From contig NJPS01000043.1 in NCBI GenBank assembly GCA_002946415.1, positions 806,001 through 870,000 on the forward strand: 64,000 bases of DNA. Direction: 5' to 3'. Shown here one piece after another: positions 33,839-45,533 of the stretch. The notes below the pieces were generated by a model. That model saw nothing but the letters and a program-made list of their open reading frames with translations, made no database searches and was not told the DNA's origin. Origin of the DNA: Rutstroemia sp. NJR-2017a BVV2 (taxonomy: Eukaryota > Ascomycota > Leotiomycetes > Helotiales > Rutstroemiaceae). The number at the start of each line of letters is the position of its first letter. The first letter of the stretch is position 1. The position numbers and the translations under genes were made by a program.

Positions 33839-35990
33839 GATAGATAGTTATTCCTTTGGTGTTAGATGGTGAAAGAGTAAAAAGGAATTTTCTCTAAAGT
33901 GGATATCTCAACGGATCGCGACCTAGACGCGGTGGGTTAAGTAGAGCCTTTCTCCAACGCGAAGTTCATGGGATCCTTTTTCCTCTAGTGCTTCGAGATT
34001 GGGGGGAAATGGAAAATTGGAAAGAACGGGAAATAAGTAAAGTGGTAAGACAAAAGATGGAAGAATTGAACAAGTGAGGCGTGAGAGGAGAGGAGAGCAG
34101 AGACTCCGAAACTATTTTTACGAATTGCGTGTGAGTGTAGGTGGAAAGGAAAGGACTGGGTTTTGTATGGCCGCGACCCACGATCGTGTAGGTGACATGA
34201 GGAACACGGCGTACGGAAGATGGAAGGTTTAAAGAGGTGGTGCGGTGCTTCCTAGACCCATAGTACCCAGACCAGACGCGGGTCGCGTTCACGTTCACTC
34301 TAAAAATGTTCGCTTGCTGCTATAAGCGATTTTCTGCCGGGTAACTTTGGAAATGATATGAAATGATATTGGCATCTGCACAAAAGTTATGAGCGAGGTT
34401 TCATGACGTTTGACAACGAATCGACGCTCAGGGTTTGGGAATTGGGAGGAGCAGACAGGCAGGATGGATGGCGGAACACAGATAGATGAATGGACAGCTT
34501 TGCAAATGGTGAATACTTCCCCTCGTTATGAGCGTGACCTTCATCTGCTATTCAATTGATACTCGCATAGCCAATCTCCCCTCTCCCCTCCCCTCTCCTC
34601 TCCTCTCCCCTCTCCCAGACTTGCCTTTCACAATTTTATGCCCCTCGTCTCGCACGCTTCAGGTTATACACATACATACACATACATATCCATCACATAT
34701 CTCGTCACCAACCGACCAACCGACCAACCGCAATAACGCCGGGTCAGCAACTCTTTTCACACACGCGCACATTCACGTCTACGCCCACGCCTCCGCCTAC
34801 CTCGTACCTAACCTACGTGCCCCGAGCCAATCCGTTACATCCCATTCATTCATCCATCTCATCATCCATCCCTCCCAGCCATACAAAAACTCCACCACCC
34901 ACATACCATCCCATACCAACCCGTACGCGAAGTGCCGCCGTTCCCAGCCCAGCCTCCCCGTGCGCAACTCTCTTCCCATTACAGTAGATCGTTCCTCACG
35001 CGAATCTCGTCGCGATTCGGTGCTGCCGTTTTTCTCTACGCGCTTGCTGCTCTGCATCTGGACGTGCTACCTACCTTGCTTACCTGTTACTTTTAAATGG
35101 AGCCCGATGTCCTTTGATTATGTCAGAGTTACCAGCTGCCTTGGTCGGGGCATGTATGTGAGAGGAGAATTTTCTTTTTTTCTTCCTTTCCTTTCTTGCT
35201 TGCTGTACATGCGGCGGGATTGGGCTGCCTAGATAGATTGCTGAATACACCTACGCATGCATGTGCTCATCTAATTGTCTCGTCCTCCTTCTCACCGGCC
35301 GGAACATTCACTGGTGTCGCGGACCGTGGTCGTGTGAGTGAGTCCTGCAGCATGCCAGCAAGTGAGCTCCTGGGCGGTGAGATTAAGGGATCGAGGATGC
35401 ACTCAATGGCTCGTGCGAATTGTGCAAATTAGTTTCCCAGCTCGGTGTATAAAAATGTAAAAACAAACGTATACGGTTCATGCTTCCATCCTTTGGCTCT
35501 GGAGCCTTGGGACTGAATGAGGGGTTTCTTTTTGCAGGCAGGCACGATTGGCTTTCTCCAACTTTAGCTGCGGTCTAATGGAACTTATTTCTCGTGTCGT
35601 CAGATCCGGTGAATTATAAAAGCAATAAAATCGCGTCCAATTTTGCATGCTAAAACCCTTCAATTACCATGGCTCCCATGGCGCGTCTGGAGATAAAATG
35701 AAACCTCAGCCTGTTCCCCTGATTCGTAGCCTTGCATGTGCATTACGGCGCGCCGCAAACTGCGCAGATGCCACACCTCGGAGTATTCTGTCAGGAAATG
35801 CCGACGCCAAAGAAATTTATCAAAATCAAAATCGCAAAATTTCTTATCGTAGGAAGCTTTTTCTGAATTTTTGGTTCAGAAACATCCACGAGGAGAAAGA
35901 TTGACTTTTTGCGCACTCTTTTGTTCGTGAAGTTTTCTCGTACTGTCAATTGGGAGATTAGTGTTTTTCTGATATCAGGAAAACAATACA
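33839..35990. other. 2.1-kb divergent intergenic region
   Basis: Divergent promoters of the FHA gene (-) and the L1-domain gene (+). It holds a long C/T tract (34575-34617), CATACA repeats (34670-34690) and CCGACCAA repeats near 34710. The 234-aa plus ORF at 34528-35232 is low complexity and not accepted. Confidence 0.4.
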
Positions 35991-37247
35991 ATGGCACCAG
36001 CTGCTACTGCGTTGACCAAGAAGGTCGAAAGTGGTTCGCCATATCAACTTGATCATGAACAGGTATTTTTATTCCCTCGAGTTGCAGGCAGTTGCTACAA
36101 TACTAACTCCACCCAGGTTCTCAAAGCCTCAAAGGCTCTGCTGAAGCACATTTCCAGCTCTGAGAAGAAAGATTCCAAATCCGATGGCCCTCAGAATCTC
36201 CTCGCAGAAAACGATTCCAACGACGCTGAATCCACACCCATCTGGCTTACCCTCACAACCAAGAAGCACATCACCGACAAGAAACGCCTCAAGCCCCAAA
36301 AGATCGCCGTCCCCCATCCCCTGAACACCTCCGAAACCACCACCATCTGTCTCATCGTCGCCGACCCCCAACGAACCTACAAAGACATCGTCGCATCCCC
36401 AGCATTCCCCGCCTCCCTCTCCAAGCGCATCACCAAAGTCGTCGGCGTCGACAAGCTCAAGAAGAAATACAAGCAATACGAAGCGCAGCGCAAACTCTTC
36501 GCCGAGCATGACATTTTCCTCGCCGACGACAGAATCATCACGCTTCTGCCAGGGCTCCTCGGTAAAACTTTCTACAAATCCACCACAAAACGCCCCATCC
36601 CCGTAATCCTCCAACCCGAAGCTCCTCGCAGCGACGGAAAGAGAATCGCTCGTCCAAAAGGAGAAGGCGCACCAAAAGCCGCTGAACCTAAGAAAATCGC
36701 CGCCGAGATCGAAAAAGCTATTTCCAGCGCCGTGGTCTCGCTCAGCAGCTCCACGAACAGCGCCATCAGAATCGGATACGCGAGCTGGGACGCGAGCCAA
36801 GTAGCAGAGAACTTGGAGACGGTGGTGAACGCCGTGGTGGAGAAGTACGTCCCGAAGCAATGGAGAGGCGTAAGGGGTATCCATGTCAAAGGGCCGGAAA
36901 CGGCAGCGCTGCCGGTGTGGCTCGCGGACGAGCTGTGGACGGAGGAGGCGGATGTGCTGGATGAGGAGACGGTGAGGGGGATTGAGGAGAAGGCGGCGGT
37001 GGCGAAGGAGAAGAAGGGGGGGAAGAAGAGGAAGAGTAGGGGGGTGGAGGGGGAGATTGAGGGTGAGGGGATGGAGAAGAAACAAAAGTTGTTGGAGAGT
37101 AATGATGATAATTTGGACAAGGAGATTGCGATGAGGAAGGAGTTGTTGAAGAAGCAGAAGGAGGATGCCGCCAAGGAGGTTGACGCCATACCAGTACCGG
37201 TGGTGGTGAAGAAGTCGAAGAAGGTTAAGACTGTGGCTGTTGCTTAG
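35991..37247 (+). CDS. Ribosomal L1-domain nucleolar protein (Cic1/Utp30 type, 400 aa)
   Basis: Exons 35991-36062 and 36117-37247; the 54-nt intron has branch TACTAACTCC, and the splice joins HEQ to VLKASKALLKH. The L1-like fold runs over residues about 20-280: IWLTLTTKKHITDKKRLKP, KIAVPHPL, TICLIVADPQRTYKDIV, FLADDRIITLLPGLLGKTFY, then AIRIGYASWDASQVAENLET and IHVKGPETAALPVW. The C-terminal tail is Lys/Glu-rich (KEKKGGKKRKS and later KKQKEDAAKEV) as in nucleolar assembly factors. Yeast Cic1 and Utp30 and human RSL1D1 share this architecture and work in pre-ribosome assembly. I cannot tell from sequence which yeast paralogue is closest. The start is the first ATG and the N-terminal helix reads through the splice in frame. 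Confidence 0.88.
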   Translation: MAPAATALTKKVESGSPYQLDHEQVFLFPRVAGSCYNTNSTQVLKASKALLKHISSSEKKDSKSDGPQNLLAENDSNDAESTPIWLTLTTKKHITDKKRLKPQKIAVPHPLNTSETTTICLIVADPQRTYKDIVASPAFPASLSKRITKVVGVDKLKKKYKQYEAQRKLFAEHDIFLADDRIITLLPGLLGKTFYKSTTKRPIPVILQPEAPRSDGKRIARPKGEGAPKAAEPKKIAAEIEKAISSAVVSLSSSTNSAIRIGYASWDASQVAENLETVVNAVVEKYVPKQWRGVRGIHVKGPETAALPVWLADELWTEEADVLDEETVRGIEEKAAVAKEKKGGKKRKSRGVEGEIEGEGMEKKQKLLESNDDNLDKEIAMRKELLKKQKEDAAKEVDAIPVPVVVKKSKKVKTVAVA

Positions 37248-37727
37248 GTGGGCTGTTTTGTCTGTCCGTCAAGCTATCTGGTGGTAAAGAACAGGAAGAA
37301 AGGAAGAAAGAAGGAAAGAAGGGAAAAGAAAAAGCAGTATCTGATCATAAACGACTACACCATGTTGTCTAAACGGAGGTAGATATCGCAGTGGCGTTTT
37401 GGAGTTCACCGCATGCATAAATAACTAAGGGTGGGCAGAAAATTCAAGAGCTTGAGAAAAGTAATGGATGGCATTGTATGGCATTACTCCTTGCATTGCT
37501 GTGGTCTTGTAATGGTTTCGAACAATCTATCTAGTGCCTAGGCTGTCGATGAGAGGGATCAATCAAGTGATGAAGACATCCAGCAACCTGCTTGTGGGAG
37601 AATTGAATATCATTCTGTGCTATCATTCTTGAAAAGCAAAAACGCCATCCCATCCGACCGGACCGGTATCTAGAAGTACAAACTACGCACATGGGATCAA
37701 TTTAAGGCCAAACCACCAGCCCCTACC
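37248..37727. other. Convergent 3' spacer
   Basis: 3' UTRs of the L1-domain gene (+) and PPT1 (-). A purine-rich run (AAAGGAAGAAAGAAGGAAAG) lies at about 37298-37317. No gene. Confidence 0.45.
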
Positions 37728-38919
37728 CTACAATTCCTCTTCATGTCCATTCCCCCCCTTCTCCTCTCTGTCATCGAACTTCCTCCCAAACACCCCAAAA
37801 TTCTCCTTAAAAGCCTTCTCTAACAACTCCTCACTCAACGCCATATGTGCCCCCGGCGCCTTCTCAAACCTCAACGCACCCCTCTCATCCAGACTCTTCA
37901 GCCCCAACCAGTCCTCCTTGTAGATGGCCCTCTCCCTCAACGGCAGCACCTCCGTCCCATTAACCTCGCTCCACCACGCGCTCTCCTTCGGAATCACAGT
38001 CTCGTCCTCCTCAAACACATACATAACAAACCGCTCCAATTTCTGCATATTCGCCTTATACGTCTCATTCTTCAACAGCCGCTCATTATTGATATCGGCG
38101 AGGAAATTTGAAAACTCGAGATACGGCCCGAGGTTCGCGGGGTCACGGAAATATTGCGCGGGCACGAGACGGGACTGTACGAAGGCGGACCAGGTGTTGG
38201 AGCGGAGGAGCGATTGCGCGCCGCGGCAGAGGAAGTCCGTCGGAGAACAGGATTGGAAGGAGGAGATGCCGTTGTGCTGGGAGCCGAAGGTTAGGAGGGA
38301 GCGTACGGGCGGGTTGTTGCAGCGGGAGATGTATCCCCGGAGAAATTGCCCGCCTTGGGAGAAGCCGATGGCGTCGATGGCGGGGGCGGTGCTGAGGATG
38401 GGGTGGGCGGAGAGGAGGGCGCAGACTTGCTCGATTTGGACTGGGGGTGGGGAGGTTAGAGTTTGGTGTTATGGAAGAGGGGTTGGGGGTGGGGATGGGG
38501 ATGTTGAGGGGATACATACGGGTGAGGTTCCCAAAGAATGTTGCGGTTCGATCCGCGGATGCATCTTCGTCTAGGTGAATATTATAAACGAATGTCCCGG
38601 GATGCACGGCAGCAGCTAGTTCTCCAACTTGCGCAAGTCCATCGGCTTTGTAGTTATCGCCCAAACCATGCCAAATCACCAACGGAAGTGGCGTGTCATC
38701 ATTATCGTCGTCGTTGGTGCTGGCGGTAGCAACAGTAGCTTTGCGGGTCTTGTCCGATAGACTCAGGTTGAAGATACTAGGAAGCGGAGCATTTTCGTCG
38801 TAGGACCCGAGGATGGGATCAATTGCGATGGGGAAATCGGCGATACTTTCTGGTACGACGATGGCGTTGATGAGGGATGCGCTGCTGAGCAGCGAGAGAA
38901 GCTTGGTGATGGGCGCCAT
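37728..38919 (-). CDS. PPT1: Palmitoyl-protein thioesterase (370 aa)
   Basis: Exons 38919-38520 and 38440-37728; the 79-nt intron (GTATGT...CCCCAG, branch CTAAC) is phase 1. Lysosomal/vacuolar hydrolase that removes fatty acyl groups from S-acylated proteins during turnover. Signal peptide MAPITKLLSLLSSASLINA. The alpha/beta-hydrolase core starts at LPLVIWHGLGDNY. The nucleophile Ser is in DAIGFSQGGQFLRGY. The catalytic Asp is probably in YVFEEDETVIPKES, and His is in APGAHMALSEE. Also LTFGSQHNGISSFQSC and YLEFSNFLADINNE, both typical PPT1 segments. A stretch of Asp (NDDDNDDTP, about residues 69-77) before the core is less usual. N-glycosylation sites are present (NLS, NET, NGT). Diverges from CTK2 across 785 bp. 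Confidence 0.93.
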
Positions 38920-39704
38920 GCTCGGTGGCGGTTGGACTTGGTTACTGTTCGAGCTTGGTTGGTGTAATCAGATACTGAAGACTAGATCGTAAGGATGAAT
39001 CGGAGTTATGAATAGATGAATTCGAGGAGGCTAGATGGTCACCGCTTATTGTAATCTGGTTCCTCGAAGTGGAACATGCCTTTGTGATGTTCCAGCCGAG
39101 TACAAGCTGAGGTTATCTTGAATGCGATCGCAGCCCGTCCCCACAAAGCCGCTTTAACGATGAAGGGTTGTGCATGCGCGGCCGACGGGAGGGGATTAAT
39201 GTGTCTCCGGGTTATGTGCTGAAGTTGATAATCTTCAGAATTTCTTAGGCGATATTGACATAGGTTTGCGCATATCCAAAAACAAGAGGAAATTCGACGG
39301 GCAGAGTTGATTGCTTGATGAGGGGCAAGAGCAAAATTCTGAAACTTCTCCAAACCCAATTTCCGGTTTAATGTTGTGGCATTTGTCGTAATACTCCTCT
39401 TGTATCGAGCGCGATACGGGCATTTCTACCACGAGATTCGAGCTAGCCGACTACCAAGATTCTTCATTGCTCATCGCGCATCCACATCCACCACGTTCAT
39501 CAACGTCTGAAGTCTTGCGGCACTTATCGACACGTACCAGGTGATTGAGGCCGAACTGCGGGCGCTTTCCAATCAATTTAATCGTCGCTGGATAACGAGC
39601 GGGGCCGCTCGACTCTCTCTGGGACGTTTTGACCAGCCGGTCGAATTGCGCAAGCTTCATACATACATAGATCGCAACGGTCTCTCTTTGGCTCTATTAT
39701 CGAT
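38920..39704. other. Divergent PPT1-CTK2 promoter region
   Basis: 785 bp between two start codons. ORFs here are short and unsupported. I see no clear TATA box. Confidence 0.4.
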
Positions 39705-41080
39705 ATGGCGCCCGCTCCAGAACAAGCCCAAACGGGCAATCCAATCGGACCCCATCCTTCGTTCATCCAAGTCGCGAAGCCTTATATGTTCCAGCAGCAA
39801 ATTCAATCACAGCTCGTGATAATGGGCACGAATCCATCGCGAGAAGATCAGTTCAGGTTACAAGGTGTGACGTGGATCAACGATGTTAGGATCGCATTGC
39901 AGCTGTGAGTGTCGGTTCTATGTTGTTTGTAAAGCATCCGCTGACTTCTCCAGCCCTGTGCGCACATTTTGTACTGCGGTGACCTACTATCATAGGTTTC
40001 GACTCATTCACAAAGATACCGAATATCAATATCAGGATGCTGCTGCGGCGGCACTCCTTACGGCATGTAAGATCGAAGATACTTTGAAGAAATCTAAAGA
40101 TATTCTTTGCGCGGCTCATAATTTGAAGCACTCGGCGGCTGAACATTTGAGCTCGGATGACAGTGTAAGTAAACCGATTGTCACATGTGGCTAAGCTGAC
40201 CTCTCTGTAGGTCTTTGAAGGTCCTTCCAAGGTTGTCATTGGCTTGGAACGTCTTATGCTCGAAGCATCCGTTTTCGATTTCCGTGTCCGATATCCACAG
40301 AAACATTTAATAAAACTGGTTAAGAAGGGCGGTATTCAGAAAGATGTCGCGCAGGTGGCATATCAGGTCATGCTGGATCTCTATCGGACGTTCGCGCCTC
40401 TAAAACAAACATGTTCTACCATGGCTTTCGCGTGTGTAGAACTCGCTACTCTGATTGTAGAGAAGCAAAAGGGATGGCGAGGACCTCCTTACAAGAAATG
40501 GTGGACTAGTCGCTCTGAGATCATGGAAACGATGCTAGATTTATTGGACTTGTACACACACTTCCAGAAGCAATCCCTCGTTGGACCGTCACATCACATC
40601 GACAAATTTATCAACATTCGACTCAAAATCAACCAAGAGCTCGATGAGAAGAAATTACCCCGTCACACAGAGCACTACGAGCTTCCGCGAAACAATGGCA
40701 GTCGAGCAAATATTAAAACTCCGAAAACACCAATTACTCCCGCTAGTCCAACCGAAGTACGATTGAACGGCAGAGATGTAGCGTCACCAGCGACCATGAG
40801 TCCCAAATCTTCTAGCTCTGGCAGAAGAGGCATTGGAACGCGTGGCCAGGATGGCACGGTGCGCTTCATGCTGGATGCAAACACAGCGAAAGAGGAGAGG
40901 GATACCGTGAATGAATACTTCCGGAATGAATTTGAAGACTATGAAGTAGAAGTCGAGGAAGCTGTACCGGTGGAGCCTATACCAACTCTGCATACAAATA
41001 ATAGGAGGGGACCGCATCATGATGGGAGGCATGGGAGAGATCACCATCATCACCATTTTAACAAGCGGATGAGGCGATAG
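39705..41080 (+). CDS. CTK2: Cyclin subunit of the CTD kinase CTDK-I, Ctk2-like (426 aa)
   Basis: Exons 39705-39904, 39954-40164 and 40211-41080; introns of 49 and 46 nt. Cyclin-fold protein that activates the Ctk1 kinase, which phosphorylates Ser2 of the RNA polymerase II C-terminal domain. Residues 15-45 (PHPSFIQVAKPYMFQQQIQ) and the first cyclin box (RTFCTAVTYYHRFRLIHKDT, then DAAAAALLTACKIEDTLKKS) match Ctk2/cyclin-C-like proteins. The second box covers LMLEASVFDFRVRYPQKHLI to STMAFACVELATLIVEKQKG. The disordered tail has TPKTPITPASP and ends with a His-rich run (DHHHHHFNKRMRR). Length is larger than yeast Ctk2 because of this tail, as is common in filamentous fungi. Splice sites are consensus. 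Confidence 0.88.
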
Positions 41081-41324
41081 GAGGGAGATTGTGGGAAGAG
41101 GAAGACTGGGAAGGGAGCATGGTATGGCGTTTGGGGTGAAAGGGAATGAATATCTTGTAAAATAGCTGTATATGGGAAGAGTATAAAGGTTGGAACCTGG
41201 GTGTTTGATGGGAGATACCCCATATCAATTGATGTCTGAGATGAGAGCTTGTTGCATCCTGATGTTGCACTTGTCCCTTTTCATGAATGGTGCCGGTTAG
41301 AAAGTAGGTCGGCGAGCGGGTATA
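41081..41324. other. CTK2 3' flank
   Basis: 3' UTR and spacer up to the MITE; no other feature seen. Confidence 0.4.
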
Positions 41325-41570
41325 GACAGTCTCTTCGGAGTAGAAAAAACAGGCCGATTTAGAACAATATTGAAGCTATTTACTATTATCCAACAAATAT
41401 CCTAAAAGTCCTAAAAGTCCTAAAAATCCTAAAATATTAGAAATACTAAGGATATTATCACTAAATAAATATCCTAAAGACTTTGAGAGATTATAAAGTT
41501 CTTATTATCATTTTTGTACTGAGAGCCTCAGATGGGCCTGTTTTTTCTCCTCCGAAGAGACAGTGACTGT
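41325..41570. mobile_element. MITE with 27-bp terminal inverted repeats, about 245 bp
   Basis: The left end (41329-41355) and the reverse complement of the right end (41535-41561) match at 26 of 27 bases: CTCTTCGGAG(T/G)AGAAAAAA then CAGGCC. Outside these lie ACAGT-like bases and then TATA on both sides (41321-41324 and 41570-41573), compatible with a TA target duplication of Tc1/mariner type. The core is AT-rich with a 9-bp CCTAAAAGT tandem repeat (41401-41436). No coding capacity. A second, eroded copy lies at 14523-14730. Confidence 0.78.
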
Positions 41571-42383
41571 TATACACTCACTTACTCACAATGCAGACAA
41601 ACAAACAAACAAACAATCAATCAATCAATCAATCAGTCTAGGCGTCTGAGTATTTTCGCCAAACAATGACTAATTCCAGCTGATGATGAAATTGAGGCCA
41701 TTGATCTTGGTCGAGTCGTGCAACATTTGATTGGTCGTAGAATGGGGTGATGTTTCAATTGGTGAAGAGGCCCATGGACCCTGTTTTGGGTAGCATGTGA
41801 AGATCATTGGAGGGGGCCTTGGAAGCGATGACGCTCTTTTTTTCTCGTTTGCGGGTGCGTGAGGTCAAGGGAATTGGCTGGAGAAGCAAGGAAACTTGAA
41901 GTTGCCCAACTGGTGGGATGGGAATATAAAAATACCAATTCAATATCTCTCATTTTGTGATTAATTAATTGATCGATTGATTCTCTAATTCTCTTTCACG
42001 CCCTTATCCAAGTACAAAGTTACCACAAAGAAGACTTCTATTATCGCTCATACAAGAACATCGCAAGCAAAAGCAAAAGAAAGAGCGCAGCTACCAGCCC
42101 GTACAGAAAGCGCATACGTATTCGTACACTGCACCATCAAAAAATCGCTTGTGTGACGCATTGGCAGGGATTTCCAGTTCAAGTTCCAGCCACTTCTACC
42201 AGCTCTTCGCACAAACCCATCTGTTCTGTTACTTACACTACCACCTTTGCAACATTTCGCACACGACCACGAATACTTTGCAATTCGATTGAAACAAGAA
42301 CGACTCGAAGTCTTCTACAACCCAATTATCACTATTTGATTCGTTCACCAGCTAGCTAGAGTAGATAGCAAGCTTCTTCCACA
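41571..42383. other. POM33 promoter region with tetranucleotide microsatellites
   Basis: An (AAAC)n run followed by an (AATC)n run lies at 41596-41637. The 5' leader of POM33 is at about 42000-42383. No gene supported. Confidence 0.45.
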
Positions 42384-43538
42384 ATGGCTCCCCCACCTCC
42401 AGCTAGTCTTCCACTTCAGCAAAGGCTTATACAGCTCGCGCAGACGCTGCAATGTAAGTCTGAGACCTCCAGGAACATGCGGAGAATGAATGCTGATTCT
42501 GATGTTCGCTAGTTGCGTGGTTCGTAGGGTATGTCGATATTTCTGTTCTTGTTCCTTTCCCCGCATGCCAGCGAAGCTACGTATGAGCTGGAAGCTTGGA
42601 GACTACTTGTACACTCTGGTGGTTCTTTTAGCAGCTCTATCGGCTTCACAAGTCAACCTACACTCTTATTTGGACTCGGGTAATCTTGTTCCGCTGCTAA
42701 TATTGACTGTAGACACTTATCGCTGCTCTTCTGTATCGTCAGATATGGGCTTTCCTACATTTCCTTCAACTACTATTCGCGATGGGCCATATTCTCATAC
42801 CGTCTGGCCTTCATCTCGGCAGCTGCAACATACGGTATTGTAGTCTACAAGGCATTCCGTGCTCGCGCCAGAGCTGGAAGAGCTCAAGGCGGCCTTATCT
42901 CGCTCGTAGCTGATGAGAACGTTCAATATTTGGGTATGTAATTCACGGAAAGATCGGAAAACAATCTGCTAACACGAGTCACAGGAATGGCACTTGTCTG
43001 GCTATTCTCCAAGCAATACCCTCTTGCCATGCTTCCATTCGGTGTTTACTCTATCTTCCACGTCGCAACTTACACCCGCACAAACCTTATCCCCACTATT
43101 CAACCCCAACAGCCGGGAGCTTCCGCACCAGGTGCTTCCCCGACCTCCAAGACCGCCCAAAAGCCCAACGCATTGGCCGATACCATTGGTAGATTTGTGA
43201 AGGAGTACTATGACACTTCTATGGGCCTTGTTGCTCTTCTCGAGATTCTCCTTTGGGGTCGTCTGCTCCTCGCTGCTATCACTTTCTCCAAGGGTTCCTG
43301 GATCTTGATCACCATCTATACAGCATTCCTTCGTGCGCGATTCGCCCAAAGTGCTTTCGTTCAAGGACAATTCAGACAAGTGGAGGCCAGAATTGACAGT
43401 CTTGTTGGAGCTCAATCCACTCCACCAGCAGCGAGACAGGTCTGGGAAGGTGTCAAGGGTAGCGCTAGATCTTTCCATGATGCTACCGATATTGGAAAGT
43501 ACGTTCAAGGGCCAGCCGGACAAAAGAAGTCCTCATAA
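42384..43538 (+). CDS. POM33: Pom33/Per33-like nuclear pore and ER membrane protein (286 aa)
   Basis: Exons 42384-42453, 42513-42528 (16 nt), 42713-42933 and 42985-43538. TMEM33-family membrane protein; yeast Pom33 sits at nuclear pores and the ER and helps pore distribution. The spliced protein begins MAPPPPASLPLQQRLIQLAQ and continues TLQFAWFVGHLSLLFCIVRY. Hydrophobic segments are near residues 25-40, 62-80 (YRLAFISAAATYGIVVY), 104-130 (GMALVWLFSKQYPLAMLPFG) and 190-215 (LLEILLWGRLLLAAITFSKG). The rest is SYISFNYYSRWAIFSY, SLVADENVQYLGM, and a C-terminus with RFAQSAFVQGQFRQVEARID and PPAARQVWEGVKG, very close to filamentous-fungal Pom33. The tiny second exon codes AWFV between introns of 59 and 184 nt; skipping it breaks the frame. 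Confidence 0.92.
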
Positions 43539-44594
43539 ACAACACGTACCATACAACAATCCAAAAATGAGAAGAAGTCGTCGTTAGCCGAGGTCATTCA
43601 AAGGCATTGATGAAAATGGAAAATTTGGTATGGAATGGTAGAAATACCGGGGTGACAAGAGTCGTACAGAGATACATGAACAGCAAGAGATACAGGGCTG
43701 GATTCAGGACGACAAAAGATTTGACCAGATGACATTTTACTCTTCTGGGCGTCCTCGCCCTTCAGCGACTGGTCGGGATCTCCCTTTACTAGGATTTGAT
43801 CATCTATGATTGATGATTAGCGAGAGATGGAGGACATGAGATATGAGAATTGTGTATTCGTACTCAGTAGCGAGCATCGTTTCCTTTTTGTTTGTGTTTC
43901 CTTTATCGGTGCGGCTGTGGATGTGGCGGCGTTTGTCCTTATGTGTATGCAGATTCTAATGAAAAGCTCTTAAATCAAGTCACCATTAGGTGTGCTGTGG
44001 TTGTGAATGTGGTGTGTTTGCTGGGGTTTGTTCTGCGTTGTTCACTCTCCAGATTGGGTGAATATTCGATGTTATTTCTTTGACGGGATTTTCTGTCACA
44101 CTTCTCTTGATCCCGCAAATTCAGACAAAGTGTCTGCCGCCGTTCACCGTCACCAGTCATACCCTCTAAATTCGATGAGAGATGCTGTATTTATCAGACT
44201 TCATGACACTCACTTAGTCTGACGTTGTTGTTCGCCCGGCTTTGAGTACTCGTACATAGGACTCATACAATGCTCTTTGTTGTTGACGGACATGTATAGA
44301 TTCCTTGTTTCGAATAAGACACGAACAATGCTAGATCTTGGAAATAAGGTACGAAGCATTCCGTTCAATTGTCAAGCTCTGGTTTGACACGCCTCCTGCT
44401 GTTGTTCCTCTGCTTGCTTGAAGTTTCATGGGTCTGGGGGTACTTTTGCTTTTTGTTTTAGTTTTAAGAGCATTTTTGTGCTGGATATCGATCTATCTGT
44501 AGTCTTCTTCGCTCTTTGGTGTAGCGCATGCTTGATATCGAGGATTGAGGAGATTGACATATACAAAGGTGGATGGGTATAAGTCCACAGCAGG
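43539..44594. other. Gene-free stretch
   Basis: POM33 3' flank and upstream DNA of the orphan gene. Only short ORFs (GTGTGGTTGTGAATGTGG-type low complexity near 43990). Nothing supported. Confidence 0.4.
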
Positions 44595-45533
44595 ATGGAC
44601 AGAGCAGGTTATTTTGAGCCGGGAAGACGACATGAGCGGGAAGGGGCTTCTCGGGAACGGGCTTCTTGGGAACCTGTTCCACGGAGATCTATGTCAAGGG
44701 AACCTGCTCCATTTAGACCTAGGTCACGGGAACCCATCGACATGATCGAGCTTGGATATATCCAGCACAAGTCGACAGAATCCGGTAGACCAAACCAAGT
44801 CCACATCCAACTCCCCCGCATCTCTCTCCACGCTTCCTCCGCCCGCTTCCGTCGCACCGACGATTCACGCTCCAAGGTCTGGTCCATCAGAACCTTCACC
44901 GGCCAGGAACAAATCGCTCTGGAGATGAGCCTCTACCACGGCGATCTCAATCTCGTCTTACTCCACTTCGCCGACTGGCTGAACACAGGTCGTGCCCCGC
45001 TGTCGAGGACGATATGCTCGTGGGACTTGTGGCATTTCGGCCACGTCATTGACGCGCCTATGTACCAGGACGACATCATCCGCACGATGTTGCGAGACGC
45101 GGACCGGAACAAGAATCCTGCGGGTGTTATCCTTGGCAGGGCTGGGGAGGAGACGAAGTATCTACGGCATTGCTGGAAGAGCAGCGGGTTTGGCATGCAG
45201 AGGGGCTTGACGCCGAGTAAGTGCACCAAGAGGTGGACGGATAGACAGTTTCTATAACTGCTGCTCGATACGCTGGTTTGTCTAGGGCCGGATGACCCGT
45301 GTGTGGAGGAGCTGGTGAGCGGGGGCGGGCATATCGCTGTGTTTTTGATGAAGTCGCTGGTGGCGGTGGCGGATGCGGGGAGGGGAGTTGATCAACCGTG
45401 GGATGAGAGGTGGGCGTGGAAGTACTGCGTGCAGAATCTGGATGATGGTGGGCAGAGAAGAAGTAGGCGGGCACGGGAGGATGAGAGGGACGATGACTTG
45501 CTGCAGGATGGCTTTCATAGATTCACGATCTAA
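44595..45533 (+). CDS. Unknown protein with SREP-type repeats (289 aa)
   Basis: Exons 44595-45216 and 45286-45533; the intron is 69 nt (GTAAGT...TCTAG), phase 1, joining GLTP to RPDDPCVEEL. Residues 12-47 hold repeated Arg-Glu-Pro elements (GASRERASWEPVPRRSMSRE and PRSREP) from a tandemly repetitive DNA segment. The rest looks globular: VHIQLPRISLHASSARFRRT, VWSIRTFTGQEQIALEMSLY, DLNLVLLHFADWLNTG, SWDLWHFGHVIDAPMYQDDI, HIAVFLMKSLVAVAD and ERWAWKYCVQNL. The alternation resembles the BTB-like fold proteins of fungi, but I do not recognise a named family. No signal peptide or membrane segment. The start is the first ATG of the open frame; an upstream exon cannot be ruled out. Confidence 0.65.

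Noticed and set aside
34528..35232. A 234-aa plus ORF
   Set aside because: Low-complexity C/T-rich promoter DNA; no domain, no splice partners, unnatural residue mix.
36129..37085. A 318-aa minus ORF and another of 205 aa at 36572-37189
   Set aside because: Antisense shadows of the well-supported L1-domain gene; the Leu/His/Arg-rich content is a mirror of its codons.
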